From assembly GCA_013203365.1 (NCBI GenBank), contig JABMQG010000133.1:1-6453 (forward strand): 6,453 nt of DNA, in the 5' to 3' direction. This DNA is from Planctomycetota bacterium (GTDB lineage Bacteria; Planctomycetota; Phycisphaerae; SM23-33; FEN-1343). Made by a program: the position numbers and the translations under genes. The notes beneath the pieces were generated by a model. That model ran no database searches and was not told the DNA's origin. It was given only the letters and a program-made list of their open reading frames with translations. Positions 1 through 6,453 of this stretch are shown piece after piece; the stretch's first letter is position 1; every line of letters begins with the position of its first letter.

Positions 1-2
1 AT

Positions 3-560
3 CTGGAGCTGCGCGAGCTGCTGGGCGAATTGGCCGCCCTGCATCCCGACCGCGACCTCTACGACGTACCAGACTACGATCACGACAATCCAGTGGCGGC
101 CTTCAAGGCCATCTCCGCCAACATCCGTCCCCTGCTGAAGGGTGCGGTCCGGCCCAGCTACGAAAGGGTGGCGTTCACCCGCGAGGGGCCGATCATGGTC
201 GCCACGCTGAGTGACGAGCAGTTGACCAGGCCCAACGAATATTTCCTGGGCATAAAGACCCGCCAGGACCCACGCGCGCTGGCGCAGGTGGTGGAAGACG
301 CGGACAAGTTCAAGTTCATGGCCAAGGCCATGGTTCAAAGCCGGGTCTTCGGCGTCAAGCTTGCGGAGGAACGGCACCCGCCGATGGAGCTGCCTTCGCA
401 GGTAGGACTGCATTATTTCCGGCTGCATCGCGCCGAAAATGAGCGTATGTGGGAACGAATCGTGAAGGAAAAGATCGTCGGCGTCCGCTGGCCGGACATG
501 GATACGACCGATTACGAACTGGCCCTGTACATGACCATACCTGAAGGTGCAGCCTCATGA
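3..560 (+). CDS. tssK: TssK, type VI secretion baseplate protein (C-terminal part, 5' truncated by window)
   Basis: TssK is the trimeric cytoplasmic baseplate adaptor of the T6SS. It links the TssE/F/G wedge to the membrane complex of TssL and TssM. The open frame enters from the left edge (first full codon at base 3) with no start in view and ends at TGA 558-560, leaving about 185 residues of a family that is usually about 440-450 long. Seen in the sequence: a helical segment leading to YDVPDYDHDN, which matches the family's conserved Tyr-Asp-His-Asp-Asp region; a central beta-rich domain; a segment containing DADKFKFMAKAM; then HPPMELPSQVGLHYFRL followed by a Trp, the conserved 'P..IP....YF.l.....W' stretch near the C terminus. 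The C-terminal domain in known TssK proteins is the part that contacts the membrane complex. An in-frame TTG at base 30 could be taken for a start, but coding sequence clearly continues upstream of it. Its stop overlaps the tssL start. Confidence 0.9.
   Translation: MELRELLGELAALHPDRDLYDVPDYDHDNPVAAFKAISANIRPLLKGAVRPSYERVAFTREGPIMVATLSDEQLTRPNEYFLGIKTRQDPRALAQVVEDADKFKFMAKAMVQSRVFGVKLAEERHPPMELPSQVGLHYFRLHRAENERMWERIVKEKIVGVRWPDMDTTDYELALYMTIPEGAAS
543..549 (+). promoter_or_regulatory. Ribosome binding site of tssL inside the tssK end
   Basis: GAAGGTG lies inside the last codons of tssK. Its AAGG core (544-547) is nine bases before the ATG at 557. It supports that ATG as the tssL start. Together with the ATGA overlap it suggests that ribosomes finishing tssK can reinitiate on tssL. 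Confidence 0.6.
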
Positions 561-1237
561 CACTAACAGAGCTTTGCGAGCCGTTGTTGTTGTACATCTG
601 CCGGCTGAACCGATCGGTCCGAAAGGGTGGCTCGGCCAGCCCTGCCCAGGTCCGCAACGAGATAACGGCTATCTTCGAGGACATGAGGGCCCGGGCGGGG
701 AGCGAGCAGGTGCGCCTCACCGATCAGTTCGCCAAGATAGAGCTGCCGTTGATGTTCTTCGTGGACTTCATGATCAAGGAAAGCCGGCTCAGCTTCGCCG
801 GTCAGTGGGATGAGCTGGCCTACGAGCGGAACGAACTGGCTGGCGACGAGAAGTTTTTCGATCTGCTCGATGAGACCCTCGCCGAGAAGGGCAAGCTGGC
901 CGACGAACGGCTGGAGGTTTTTTACGCATGTATGGGACTTGGCTTCACCGGCTGGTACAGCGACCAGCCGGAATACGTTCGAGAGAAGATGCTCGAGTGC
1001 TCATCGAGGCTGCACCGCATGATGGACGCGGACGAGACGGCCAGGATTTGCCCGGAAGCGTATGAGAACGTCGATACAAGCGACCTCGTTGAGCCGCCGG
1101 GCAAGAAATTGCTTGGTATCGGCATAGCGCTGGTGGGCTTTGTCATAGCGGTGTTCATCACGAACATCTTCATGTTCAGGTGGGCGTCGGAAGACCTGCT
1201 CGGGGCACTGAAAAAGATCATTGGACACGGTGGATAG
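557..1237 (+). CDS. tssL: TssL (DotU/ImpK family), inner-membrane T6SS protein
   Basis: TssL forms the inner-membrane complex with TssM and is a docking point for the baseplate. The 226-residue product has the DotU layout: a cytoplasmic helical domain (about residues 1-184) and one C-terminal transmembrane helix (about 185-207), followed by a short 19-residue tail expected in the periplasm. Family signatures seen: N-terminal ELCEPLLLYICRL (5-17), a Trp at 84 followed by NELAGDEKFFDLLDE (92-106; canonical 'aGe.fF..L'), and GLGFTGWY (127-134; canonical 'LGF.G.Y'). The length is normal for a TssL without the OmpA-like peptidoglycan-binding extension found in some relatives, so wall anchoring must come from another protein if it occurs. 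Odd point: where proteobacterial TssL has 'LLDE', this one reads FFVDFM (67-72), keeping the Asp (70) but not the Glu. The start at 557 overlaps the tssK stop (ATGA) and has a good ribosome binding site; tssM begins five bases after its TAG. Confidence 0.92.
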   Translation: MTLTELCEPLLLYICRLNRSVRKGGSASPAQVRNEITAIFEDMRARAGSEQVRLTDQFAKIELPLMFFVDFMIKESRLSFAGQWDELAYERNELAGDEKFFDLLDETLAEKGKLADERLEVFYACMGLGFTGWYSDQPEYVREKMLECSSRLHRMMDADETARICPEAYENVDTSDLVEPPGKKLLGIGIALVGFVIAVFITNIFMFRWASEDLLGALKKIIGHGG

Positions 1238-1239
1238 GA
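1232..1239 (+). promoter_or_regulatory. Ribosome binding site of tssM
   Basis: GGATAGGA overlaps the TAG stop of tssL (1235-1237). Its two purine-rich parts lie 8 and 3 bases before ATG 1243. It favours 1243 over a second in-frame ATG at 1252, though GAGG at 1245-1248 could serve the latter, which would remove only three residues. Confidence 0.5.
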
Positions 1240-1242
1240 ATA

Positions 1243-4200
1243 ATGAGGTCAATGGTAAATCGTTTCGTCTCGCTGCCCAAGCCCTTGCAGGCCGCCATGG
1301 TGTTGGCCGGCGGCGGTGGAATCGTGGCGGCACTGTACTACTTGCTCAGCGGTCGGATGCTGTTTGTGCTTCTGATCGCGGTGGTATTGGTGACCGTGCT
1401 GCTGTTAGTTTATCGCGCCATCCTGAAATCCGGCAGGAAGCGCAAGGCCGCCCGGATGGAAAAGAGCATAGCTGCGCATTCGGCCGCCGCACCTGCCGCG
1501 GCAAGTGCCCCGGCGGCCAGGGCGCGTCTGGACGACATGCGTAAGAGCTTTGAAGACGGCGTTGCCAAGTTCCGCGCAGTGGGCAAGAACCTTTACGAGT
1601 TGCCGTGGTACGTAATGGTGGGCGAGTCCGGCTCGGGCAAGACCGAGGCGATACGCCACTGCAATATCGGCTTTCCGCCCGGTCTGCAAGACCGCCTTCA
1701 AGGTGTCGGCGGGACGCTGAACATGAACTGGTGGTTCACCGACAACGCCGTTCTTCTGGACACGGCCGGCAGACTGATGTTCGAAGACACTGCCACGGCC
1801 GAATGGCGTGAATTCCTCAAGCTGTTGATCGCTAACCGTGCCAATTGCCCCATCAACGGCATGTTGCTGGTCATCCCCGCCGACAGCCTTATCAAGGACA
1901 CGGCCGAGGAAATCGAAAAGAAGGGTTCCCGGATCGCCCAACAGTTAGACCATATCCAGAGGGAATTGGGCGTGCGGTTCCCCGTGTTCGTGGTGGTCAC
2001 CAAGTGCGACCTTGTTAACGGGTTCCGGGAGTTCTTCGATAATCTCCGCGACCCGCAGTTGCAGCATCAGATTCTTGGTTGGTCCAACCCCGACTCGCTG
2101 GATCAGCCGTTCGACCCCAGCAAGATCGATCAGCACATCGAGACGGTCAGGGCCAGGTTGTATCGTCGCCGGGGCAGGTTGCTGATGGACCCGCCACACG
2201 GCCCGGAAGGCACAGAGCGTCGCACCGACCTGGTGGACTCGCTCTATTCATTCCCGGAAGGGCTCAGCCGGATTGTCCCCCGACTGAAACGGTACCTTGA
2301 GATGGTCTTTGTGGCCGGGGCGTGGTCGGCCAGGCCGCTTTTTCTGCGGGGGATATACTTCACGTCATCCATGCGGGAAGGCTCTGCGCTCGATGCGGAC
2401 CTCTCAGAGATGCTCGGCGTGCCGGTCGAATCGCTGCCCGAGGGCAAGATATGGGCCGAGGACCGCGCATATTTCCTACGCGACCTGTTCGTAAACAAGA
2501 TATTCAAGGAACAGGGCCTGGTAACCAGCGCAACCAACGCACGCAGGAGCCAGCGGCGGCGCCGGGCGGCCGTGATGGCCGCTGGCTTTGTCGCGGTGGT
2601 TGCACTGTTTGCGTTGACTTGGCTGGGGGCAAGGAGTCTGGCCCAGAGCATTGGCCGGAATCGCGACTACTGGCAAGCGGCCGCCAGGGAAGAGAATTGG
2701 GAATCAGGCAATCGCTGGAATCCCATTATCTCGCAGGAGTTCCGTGGCAGTACAGAGTATGTCTACGAGGGTGACAGGGAGTTGGAAGTGGCTGGCGAGA
2801 AAATCAAGCTCGCCGACTTTCATGCCAGGCTGCTTGCACAAGCTGGCCAGGAAACCCGCATTCCGTGGGTGTTCCGCTTCGCCGCCAAGCTGGGCCAGAG
2901 TATCAACGCCGACCGCGTCCGGGCCCATCGAAGGGTCTTCGAATCCAGTGTGCTCCAGCCGTTGGCCGACGCGGGCCGGCATAAGATGTCCGCCGAAAAC
3001 AACGCCGAACACCCGTGGACGCCGGCGGCGACCGGCTCACTGGTGCAACTGCTGCAAGCTGAAACCAAACTCCAGAAACCGGACCGGCAGGGAAAGTTCA
3101 TGCTGGAACCGCTGCTGTCACTTGTTCTGTCGCAACAGCAACGCGCCCGCCTGAGCGACGACCAACTCGGCAAGTTCCAGCAGTCGCTGGACTGGAGCTT
3201 CGACAACGACGTCTTTGACGGCGACGATCGCGGTTGGGGCTGGCTGTGCCGGTCGCTCAATGCCGGCCGTGAACAGGCCCATAAGGCGGTCTTCGTTTCG
3301 GGCGGCGAGGCGGCCGGGGCCGGTTTGAATCGCTTCATCGATCATTGGTCGAATCTCACCGACCGGGGCGGTGACGAAGCCACCTTGCTGAAACTGCTGG
3401 AAGAGTCCTTCCCCGCCCTGGCCCAGGACCTGCTGGCCTACCAAAAGGCGGAATCTGCACTTCTGCGGACCAGCGACGACGTTCTCCACGCAAACGCCGC
3501 GGTCGGCCCGGTAAATCTCGACGAATGGACCTTGGCCTCGGATGCCTGGCGCGACGTGCGGTTCGCCGAACTACAGTCGGCCAAGGCCAAACTCGACGAT
3601 CGGCTGAAGAAGCTTCGTGGCGAATTGGCCAAGGTCGAAGAGATCGTCACCGTTCGCCCCGGCCAGGGCAACTGGCTTGGTCGGGCCTACCAGGAAGTCT
3701 TCACCCAACTCGCCGAGCGGAAGAAAAAGACGTTTGACGTGCTGTTGGAAGCCCTGCCTGCGGCCGCGGACCAATCAACCGGCTCCCAAGGTCAGTGGCT
3801 TGGCGAAGTCCGCGCCGCACTGGAGGAGGCCCAGCAGACCATCGAGTCGCGCATTCGCCGGCCCGAGCTGGAGGCGACGCTGGCAAAGTTGGACGAAGAG
3901 TTCTTCACCACGATGCCCGTGAACGAAGATCTGCGGGATACGGTAGTGTCCCTGTTAACTTCCGACGCTGCCCAGTCTGCCTCGATGGGGGCGTCGACGA
4001 CGGTTGGGGGCGAAGCCGACGGCTCCTCGCCGCAGGTTGCGGCGTTGCTCAGGCGGGCCGGCCTGGCCGACAGCCTGCGCGAAAAGAAGGCCTGGACCGT
4101 GCTCGAGGCCAGGTATGCAATCTATGCGTTGGCCGACGACCAGATCAGTAAAGTCGACACATCCGTCAAGGCCGATTCGCTGCCGGCGACGATCGCGCAG

Positions 4201-5970
4201 GTTGACGAGGGCATCGCTAGGACCCGGTCGGCGGCGGAGAACATCTGGCACGAACACCGCAAAGTCCTTGCGCCGGCCGAGCAGTCGCCAATTGCAAGCA
4301 TGGGCGACTTTGTCGACTTCGCCCTGGATCGGGTCGCCAAACGCGGGCGCATCTACCATATTCTTTACGCCCTGCTGACCGCCGATCGCCCGACGGGCGA
4401 GTCGATTCTGAAGCAGGTGGCGACGACCGCCAAGTCCATGGACATACCGAAGATCCCCGCCTTGCCCATGACGAATACAGATACCGACGGCTCAGGGGCC
4501 GTTATCGTCCAATACCATCCCGCCGCAGCCAAGCTGGTCCTGCAAGGATGGCTGGCGGTTGGCCCGTATCTCAGCGCCAACGAGAAGGACAAGACGCTCT
4601 TTGTGCTTCAGGCCGACAAACTGGCCGACTTGTACGAACAATGGAATCTGGCCTGCAAGCAGTACGCTGCGGACTATCTTAAATTTTGGGTTCAGACCGT
4701 CCCCGGATACCTCGACGTGGAAGCCGACAAAGACTGGCCGGGTTTCCGCACCCGCCTTCAGACGGCGTCGATGCAAATCCGCCCGGTTCGCGCGAGCCTG
4801 CGGAATGTCTGCGAAATAATCATCAACGCCCTCACGCATCTGAGGCCGCTGGCGCCGAAGACTGTGGGGGAGGAGTTCGCCAAGGCCATCGAGAACCTCA
4901 CCGAGGCCAGGCAGAAACTCGACGGGATCTACTGGGGCAACGACGCCCAGGAGGTGCTGGATACCTGGCTGAACCTGCCTGACGATGTCACCTACGTGAG
5001 GGAGGCGATCCTTGCCCTGTCGCCGAACAAGTTCATGAGCAGATACATCCCCTTCATCGCCGAAGGGGATGACCCGGTTGTCAAGAAATACATGCTCGAC
5101 ATCGTTACGAAAGGCCTGTCGGTGCTGGCCGAGCAATCGCAGCGTGACGGGCGAAAGGGTTGGGGCCAACTCAAGAGCAACTATGCCGCCTTCCCGCTCC
5201 TGAGGCCCGACCCGGCAGGCGGCGGAGCGGAACTGACGGCAAAACAGATCGGGCAGGCCCAACGGCTGCTGGCCCAGATCGGGTATAGGAGCGAAAAAAC
5301 CGCCTCGGTTGGACAGACGGCCAGGACGATCGGAGAAGGCGGCACGACGGGGTATTCCGCCGTCGACGCCAAGCTGTTGCTGCTGAGGGAACTCCAGCTT
5401 ACCGGGGCCGAAAAAACGCTGCTGGGCAAGCTTGGTAAAGTAGCCTTTTGCCTGCCGAGCATGGAAACCGCCCAGGCGGAACTGTTCGCACCGCCACTGG
5501 CCCAGCAGCCCAGCAAGAGCTTTTTTCACTATTGGGCCGGCGGCGTCCAACTCAAACAGGGTTCGGTGACCGGCAGGAGGATCGGCGTGTTCAGCGAGGG
5601 TATAGAACAGCTGGGCAAGATCAAGTACGGGTTGGGTGCACCGCCGGCGGCGGTGCAGGTGTTCCGCTTCCCCGGGGCCAATCCAGCCGAGGCGCCTAAT
5701 CGCGAGGTAGTGTTGGAAGGCCCTTGGGCCGCCCTTCGACTGTTGCACCCCGGACGTGCAAAGGGAAAACAAGACGTCGGCGCAACACACGAATGGAAGA
5801 TCGAGGATCGAAGCGACGACGGGCTGACCTGGCGCGTGCAACTGACTATAGACGCCGGCCGACCTGACAGCGAGCGGACCATACTACTGGGCCTGAGATT
5901 CCAGGCCGAGTTGCCGCGAATCGAAGACTGGCCGACCGAGTCGGATTTCACCGCCGCCACAGCACCCTGA
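1243..5970 (+). CDS. tssM: TssM (IcmF family), T6SS inner-membrane NTPase-like protein, unusually long
   Basis: TssM spans the inner membrane and, with TssL (and TssJ where present), forms the channel through which the T6SS tube fires. The product is 1575 residues; proteobacterial members are mostly about 1100-1300. Order seen: two transmembrane helices (about 15-35 and 39-57) forming a hairpin; a basic stretch, then an Ala/Pro-rich linker (about 77-95); a cytoplasmic P-loop domain with intact Walker A GESGSGKT (127-134), WWFTDNAVLLDTAGR (163-177) and TKCD (253-256, the G4-like motif); LRGIYFTSSMREG (368-380) and FLRDLF (411-416), both hallmarks of the family; a basic run then a third transmembrane helix (about 443-462); and a periplasmic region of about 1110 residues. 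That region has an IcmF-related helical section from about 540, charged helical stretches (for example 774-802), a Trp/Tyr-rich helix near 1131-1145, and the C-terminal IcmF domain with GPWAALRLL starting at 1493. An upstream in-frame GTG at 1180 is rejected because it lies deep inside tssL. Identity is firm; the roles of the extra periplasmic residues are unknown. Confidence 0.95.
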   Translation: MRSMVNRFVSLPKPLQAAMVLAGGGGIVAALYYLLSGRMLFVLLIAVVLVTVLLLVYRAILKSGRKRKAARMEKSIAAHSAAAPAAASAPAARARLDDMRKSFEDGVAKFRAVGKNLYELPWYVMVGESGSGKTEAIRHCNIGFPPGLQDRLQGVGGTLNMNWWFTDNAVLLDTAGRLMFEDTATAEWREFLKLLIANRANCPINGMLLVIPADSLIKDTAEEIEKKGSRIAQQLDHIQRELGVRFPVFVVVTKCDLVNGFREFFDNLRDPQLQHQILGWSNPDSLDQPFDPSKIDQHIETVRARLYRRRGRLLMDPPHGPEGTERRTDLVDSLYSFPEGLSRIVPRLKRYLEMVFVAGAWSARPLFLRGIYFTSSMREGSALDADLSEMLGVPVESLPEGKIWAEDRAYFLRDLFVNKIFKEQGLVTSATNARRSQRRRRAAVMAAGFVAVVALFALTWLGARSLAQSIGRNRDYWQAAAREENWESGNRWNPIISQEFRGSTEYVYEGDRELEVAGEKIKLADFHARLLAQAGQETRIPWVFRFAAKLGQSINADRVRAHRRVFESSVLQPLADAGRHKMSAENNAEHPWTPAATGSLVQLLQAETKLQKPDRQGKFMLEPLLSLVLSQQQRARLSDDQLGKFQQSLDWSFDNDVFDGDDRGWGWLCRSLNAGREQAHKAVFVSGGEAAGAGLNRFIDHWSNLTDRGGDEATLLKLLEESFPALAQDLLAYQKAESALLRTSDDVLHANAAVGPVNLDEWTLASDAWRDVRFAELQSAKAKLDDRLKKLRGELAKVEEIVTVRPGQGNWLGRAYQEVFTQLAERKKKTFDVLLEALPAAADQSTGSQGQWLGEVRAALEEAQQTIESRIRRPELEATLAKLDEEFFTTMPVNEDLRDTVVSLLTSDAAQSASMGASTTVGGEADGSSPQVAALLRRAGLADSLREKKAWTVLEARYAIYALADDQISKVDTSVKADSLPATIAQVDEGIARTRSAAENIWHEHRKVLAPAEQSPIASMGDFVDFALDRVAKRGRIYHILYALLTADRPTGESILKQVATTAKSMDIPKIPALPMTNTDTDGSGAVIVQYHPAAAKLVLQGWLAVGPYLSANEKDKTLFVLQADKLADLYEQWNLACKQYAADYLKFWVQTVPGYLDVEADKDWPGFRTRLQTASMQIRPVRASLRNVCEIIINALTHLRPLAPKTVGEEFAKAIENLTEARQKLDGIYWGNDAQEVLDTWLNLPDDVTYVREAILALSPNKFMSRYIPFIAEGDDPVVKKYMLDIVTKGLSVLAEQSQRDGRKGWGQLKSNYAAFPLLRPDPAGGGAELTAKQIGQAQRLLAQIGYRSEKTASVGQTARTIGEGGTTGYSAVDAKLLLLRELQLTGAEKTLLGKLGKVAFCLPSMETAQAELFAPPLAQQPSKSFFHYWAGGVQLKQGSVTGRRIGVFSEGIEQLGKIKYGLGAPPAAVQVFRFPGANPAEAPNREVVLEGPWAALRLLHPGRAKGKQDVGATHEWKIEDRSDDGLTWRVQLTIDAGRPDSERTILLGLRFQAELPRIEDWPTESDFTAATAP

Positions 5971-5985
5971 CGCTGGTGCCTTTTC

Positions 5986-5992
5986 GGAAAGG
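5986..5992 (+). promoter_or_regulatory. Ribosome binding site of the tagF-like gene
   Basis: GGAAAGG in the 25-base gap after tssM ends three bases before ATG 5996. The purine-rich run decides this start; the reading frame here encodes TagF-type sequence within about 20 codons. Confidence 0.55.
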
Positions 5993-5995
5993 TAG

Positions 5996-6453
5996 ATGGG
6001 CGCTATCCTGGAAAAAAGCAGACTGGACAATGCTGGCGACAAGGGACTGTTCCTGGCGGCGTTCGGCAAACATCCCGGCTGGGACGACCACGTCGAAGAC
6101 CTCGGCATGGAGACCGACCGGCTGGTTGCGGTAAAGCGCAGCCTCTATTCAGGCGGCATCGCCGGCAACATCGACTCCGGGGCCTGGGACGCCCTTGAAG
6201 GCGCTAAGGGCCTGCATGGGTACCACCACGAGTTTATCTGGTTGTCGGAAGATGACCTGGTCGTCGGCCGAATGTGGTCGTCGCGCGACGGAAAGGGGCG
6301 AACTAAGTACCCGCTGGTCGTCTGCGCCCATTGCAGGAATCTGGCAACCGAGTGGGTGCTGGAAAACATACTTCCCCGCCTGGAGGAAATCGAAGGCGAA
6401 TGCAGGCAGACCACCTCGGCCGAGGAGGTGACCGCCTCGCTGGACCGGTGGCG
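5996..6453 (+). CDS. TagF-like T6SS accessory/regulatory protein (3' truncated by window)
   Basis: TagF proteins act in the cytoplasm as post-translational regulators of the T6SS. In Pseudomonas aeruginosa and Agrobacterium they repress assembly through the FHA-domain protein Fha. The 152 complete codons here read M-G-A-I-L-E-K from ATG 5996 and stay open to the window edge. Two blocks line up with the family's N-terminal domain: LFLAAFGKHPGWDDHVEDLG (18-37) against the usual '.G.YGKLP..GDF', and GRMWSSRDGKGRTKYPLVV (91-109) against the usual 'G.L.PS.D..GR.FPL'. Between them is a segment specific to this protein, with GGIAGNIDSGAWD (53-65) and HEFIW (78-82), which I do not recognise from canonical TagF. 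Position directly after tssM is typical for tagF. The match is by motif and context only and is divergent, so I leave the symbol blank. Whether the unseen part carries a fused PppA-type phosphatase, as in Agrobacterium, cannot be told. Function: probable; exact role: inferred. Confidence 0.65.
   Translation, partial: MGAILEKSRLDNAGDKGLFLAAFGKHPGWDDHVEDLGMETDRLVAVKRSLYSGGIAGNIDSGAWDALEGAKGLHGYHHEFIWLSEDDLVVGRMWSSRDGKGRTKYPLVVCAHCRNLATEWVLENILPRLEEIEGECRQTTSAEEVTASLDRW

Noticed and set aside
30..32. TTG at base 30 as a true tssK start
   Set aside because: The frame is open to the window edge and the residues before it continue the TssK helical segment; the remaining product would be under half the family length.
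355..720. Minus-strand open frame across the tssK/tssL junction
   Set aside because: Both underlying + strand frames have clear family motifs, while this one has none and shows no ribosome binding site I would trust.
1180..1242. GTG at 1180 as the tssM start, adding 21 residues
   Set aside because: It would overlap tssL by 58 bases, the extra residues have no family counterpart, and a proper ribosome binding site precedes ATG 1243, just ahead of the first transmembrane helix.
5294..5300. A-run AAAAAAC (and a similar one near 5411) as a programmed frameshift site
   Set aside because: The run is read as GAA AAA ACC, the wrong register for a -1 slippery heptamer, and the frame continues intact to the conserved C terminus. 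The T6 run near 918 in tssL is rejected for the same reason.
4492..5841. A 449-codon open frame on the minus strand
   Set aside because: It lies wholly inside tssM, its translation shows no family motif or domain order, and long antisense frames are common opposite GC-rich genes. The + strand frame there carries the conserved IcmF C terminus.
5962..5984. Possible hairpin plus T-run after tssM (GCACC / GGTGC with an 8-base loop, then CTTTT)
   Set aside because: The stem has only five pairs, the T tract is four bases, and the operon evidently continues with its next ribosome binding site two bases later. Chance or at most a weak attenuator.

Overview
This window is a contiguous piece of a type VI secretion system (T6SS) operon, all on the + strand. 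It covers the baseplate-to-membrane-complex part of the cluster in the order tssK (3' end only), tssL, tssM, then a tagF-like gene that runs off the right edge. All three calls for the structural genes rest on family motifs that are readable in the translations. The order tssK-tssL-tssM-tagF is also known from several proteobacterial clusters, such as the Pseudomonas aeruginosa H1 locus.

Layout: bases 3-560 encode the C-terminal ~185 residues of TssK. tssL (557-1237) overlaps it by four bases (ATGA). tssM (1243-5970) starts five bases after the tssL stop and fills most of the window. After a 25-base gap, the tagF-like gene (5996 to beyond 6453) begins. The tight packing implies one transcript with translational coupling. 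No promoter, convincing terminator, RNA gene, mobile element, repeat array or CRISPR is visible, and there is no gene-free stretch over 300 bases.

How they work together: TssL and TssM are the inner-membrane part of the trans-envelope complex (normally with the lipoprotein TssJ, not seen here). TssK is the baseplate adaptor that docks the phage-tail-like sheath/tube assembly onto TssL and TssM. TagF proteins are post-translational regulators, usually repressors, of T6SS firing.

Organism: a GC-rich, Gram-negative (diderm) bacterium. The proteins diverge from the proteobacterial archetypes: TssM is very long at 1575 residues, TssL lacks the usual Asp-Glu pair, and TagF has a GKHPGWDD version of its N-terminal motif. 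I suspect a non-proteobacterial lineage, with Planctomycetes or the wider PVC group as my best guess, but that is an impression from motif style and not a demonstrated placement. I see no wholly unknown system; the interest lies in how divergent this T6SS core is.
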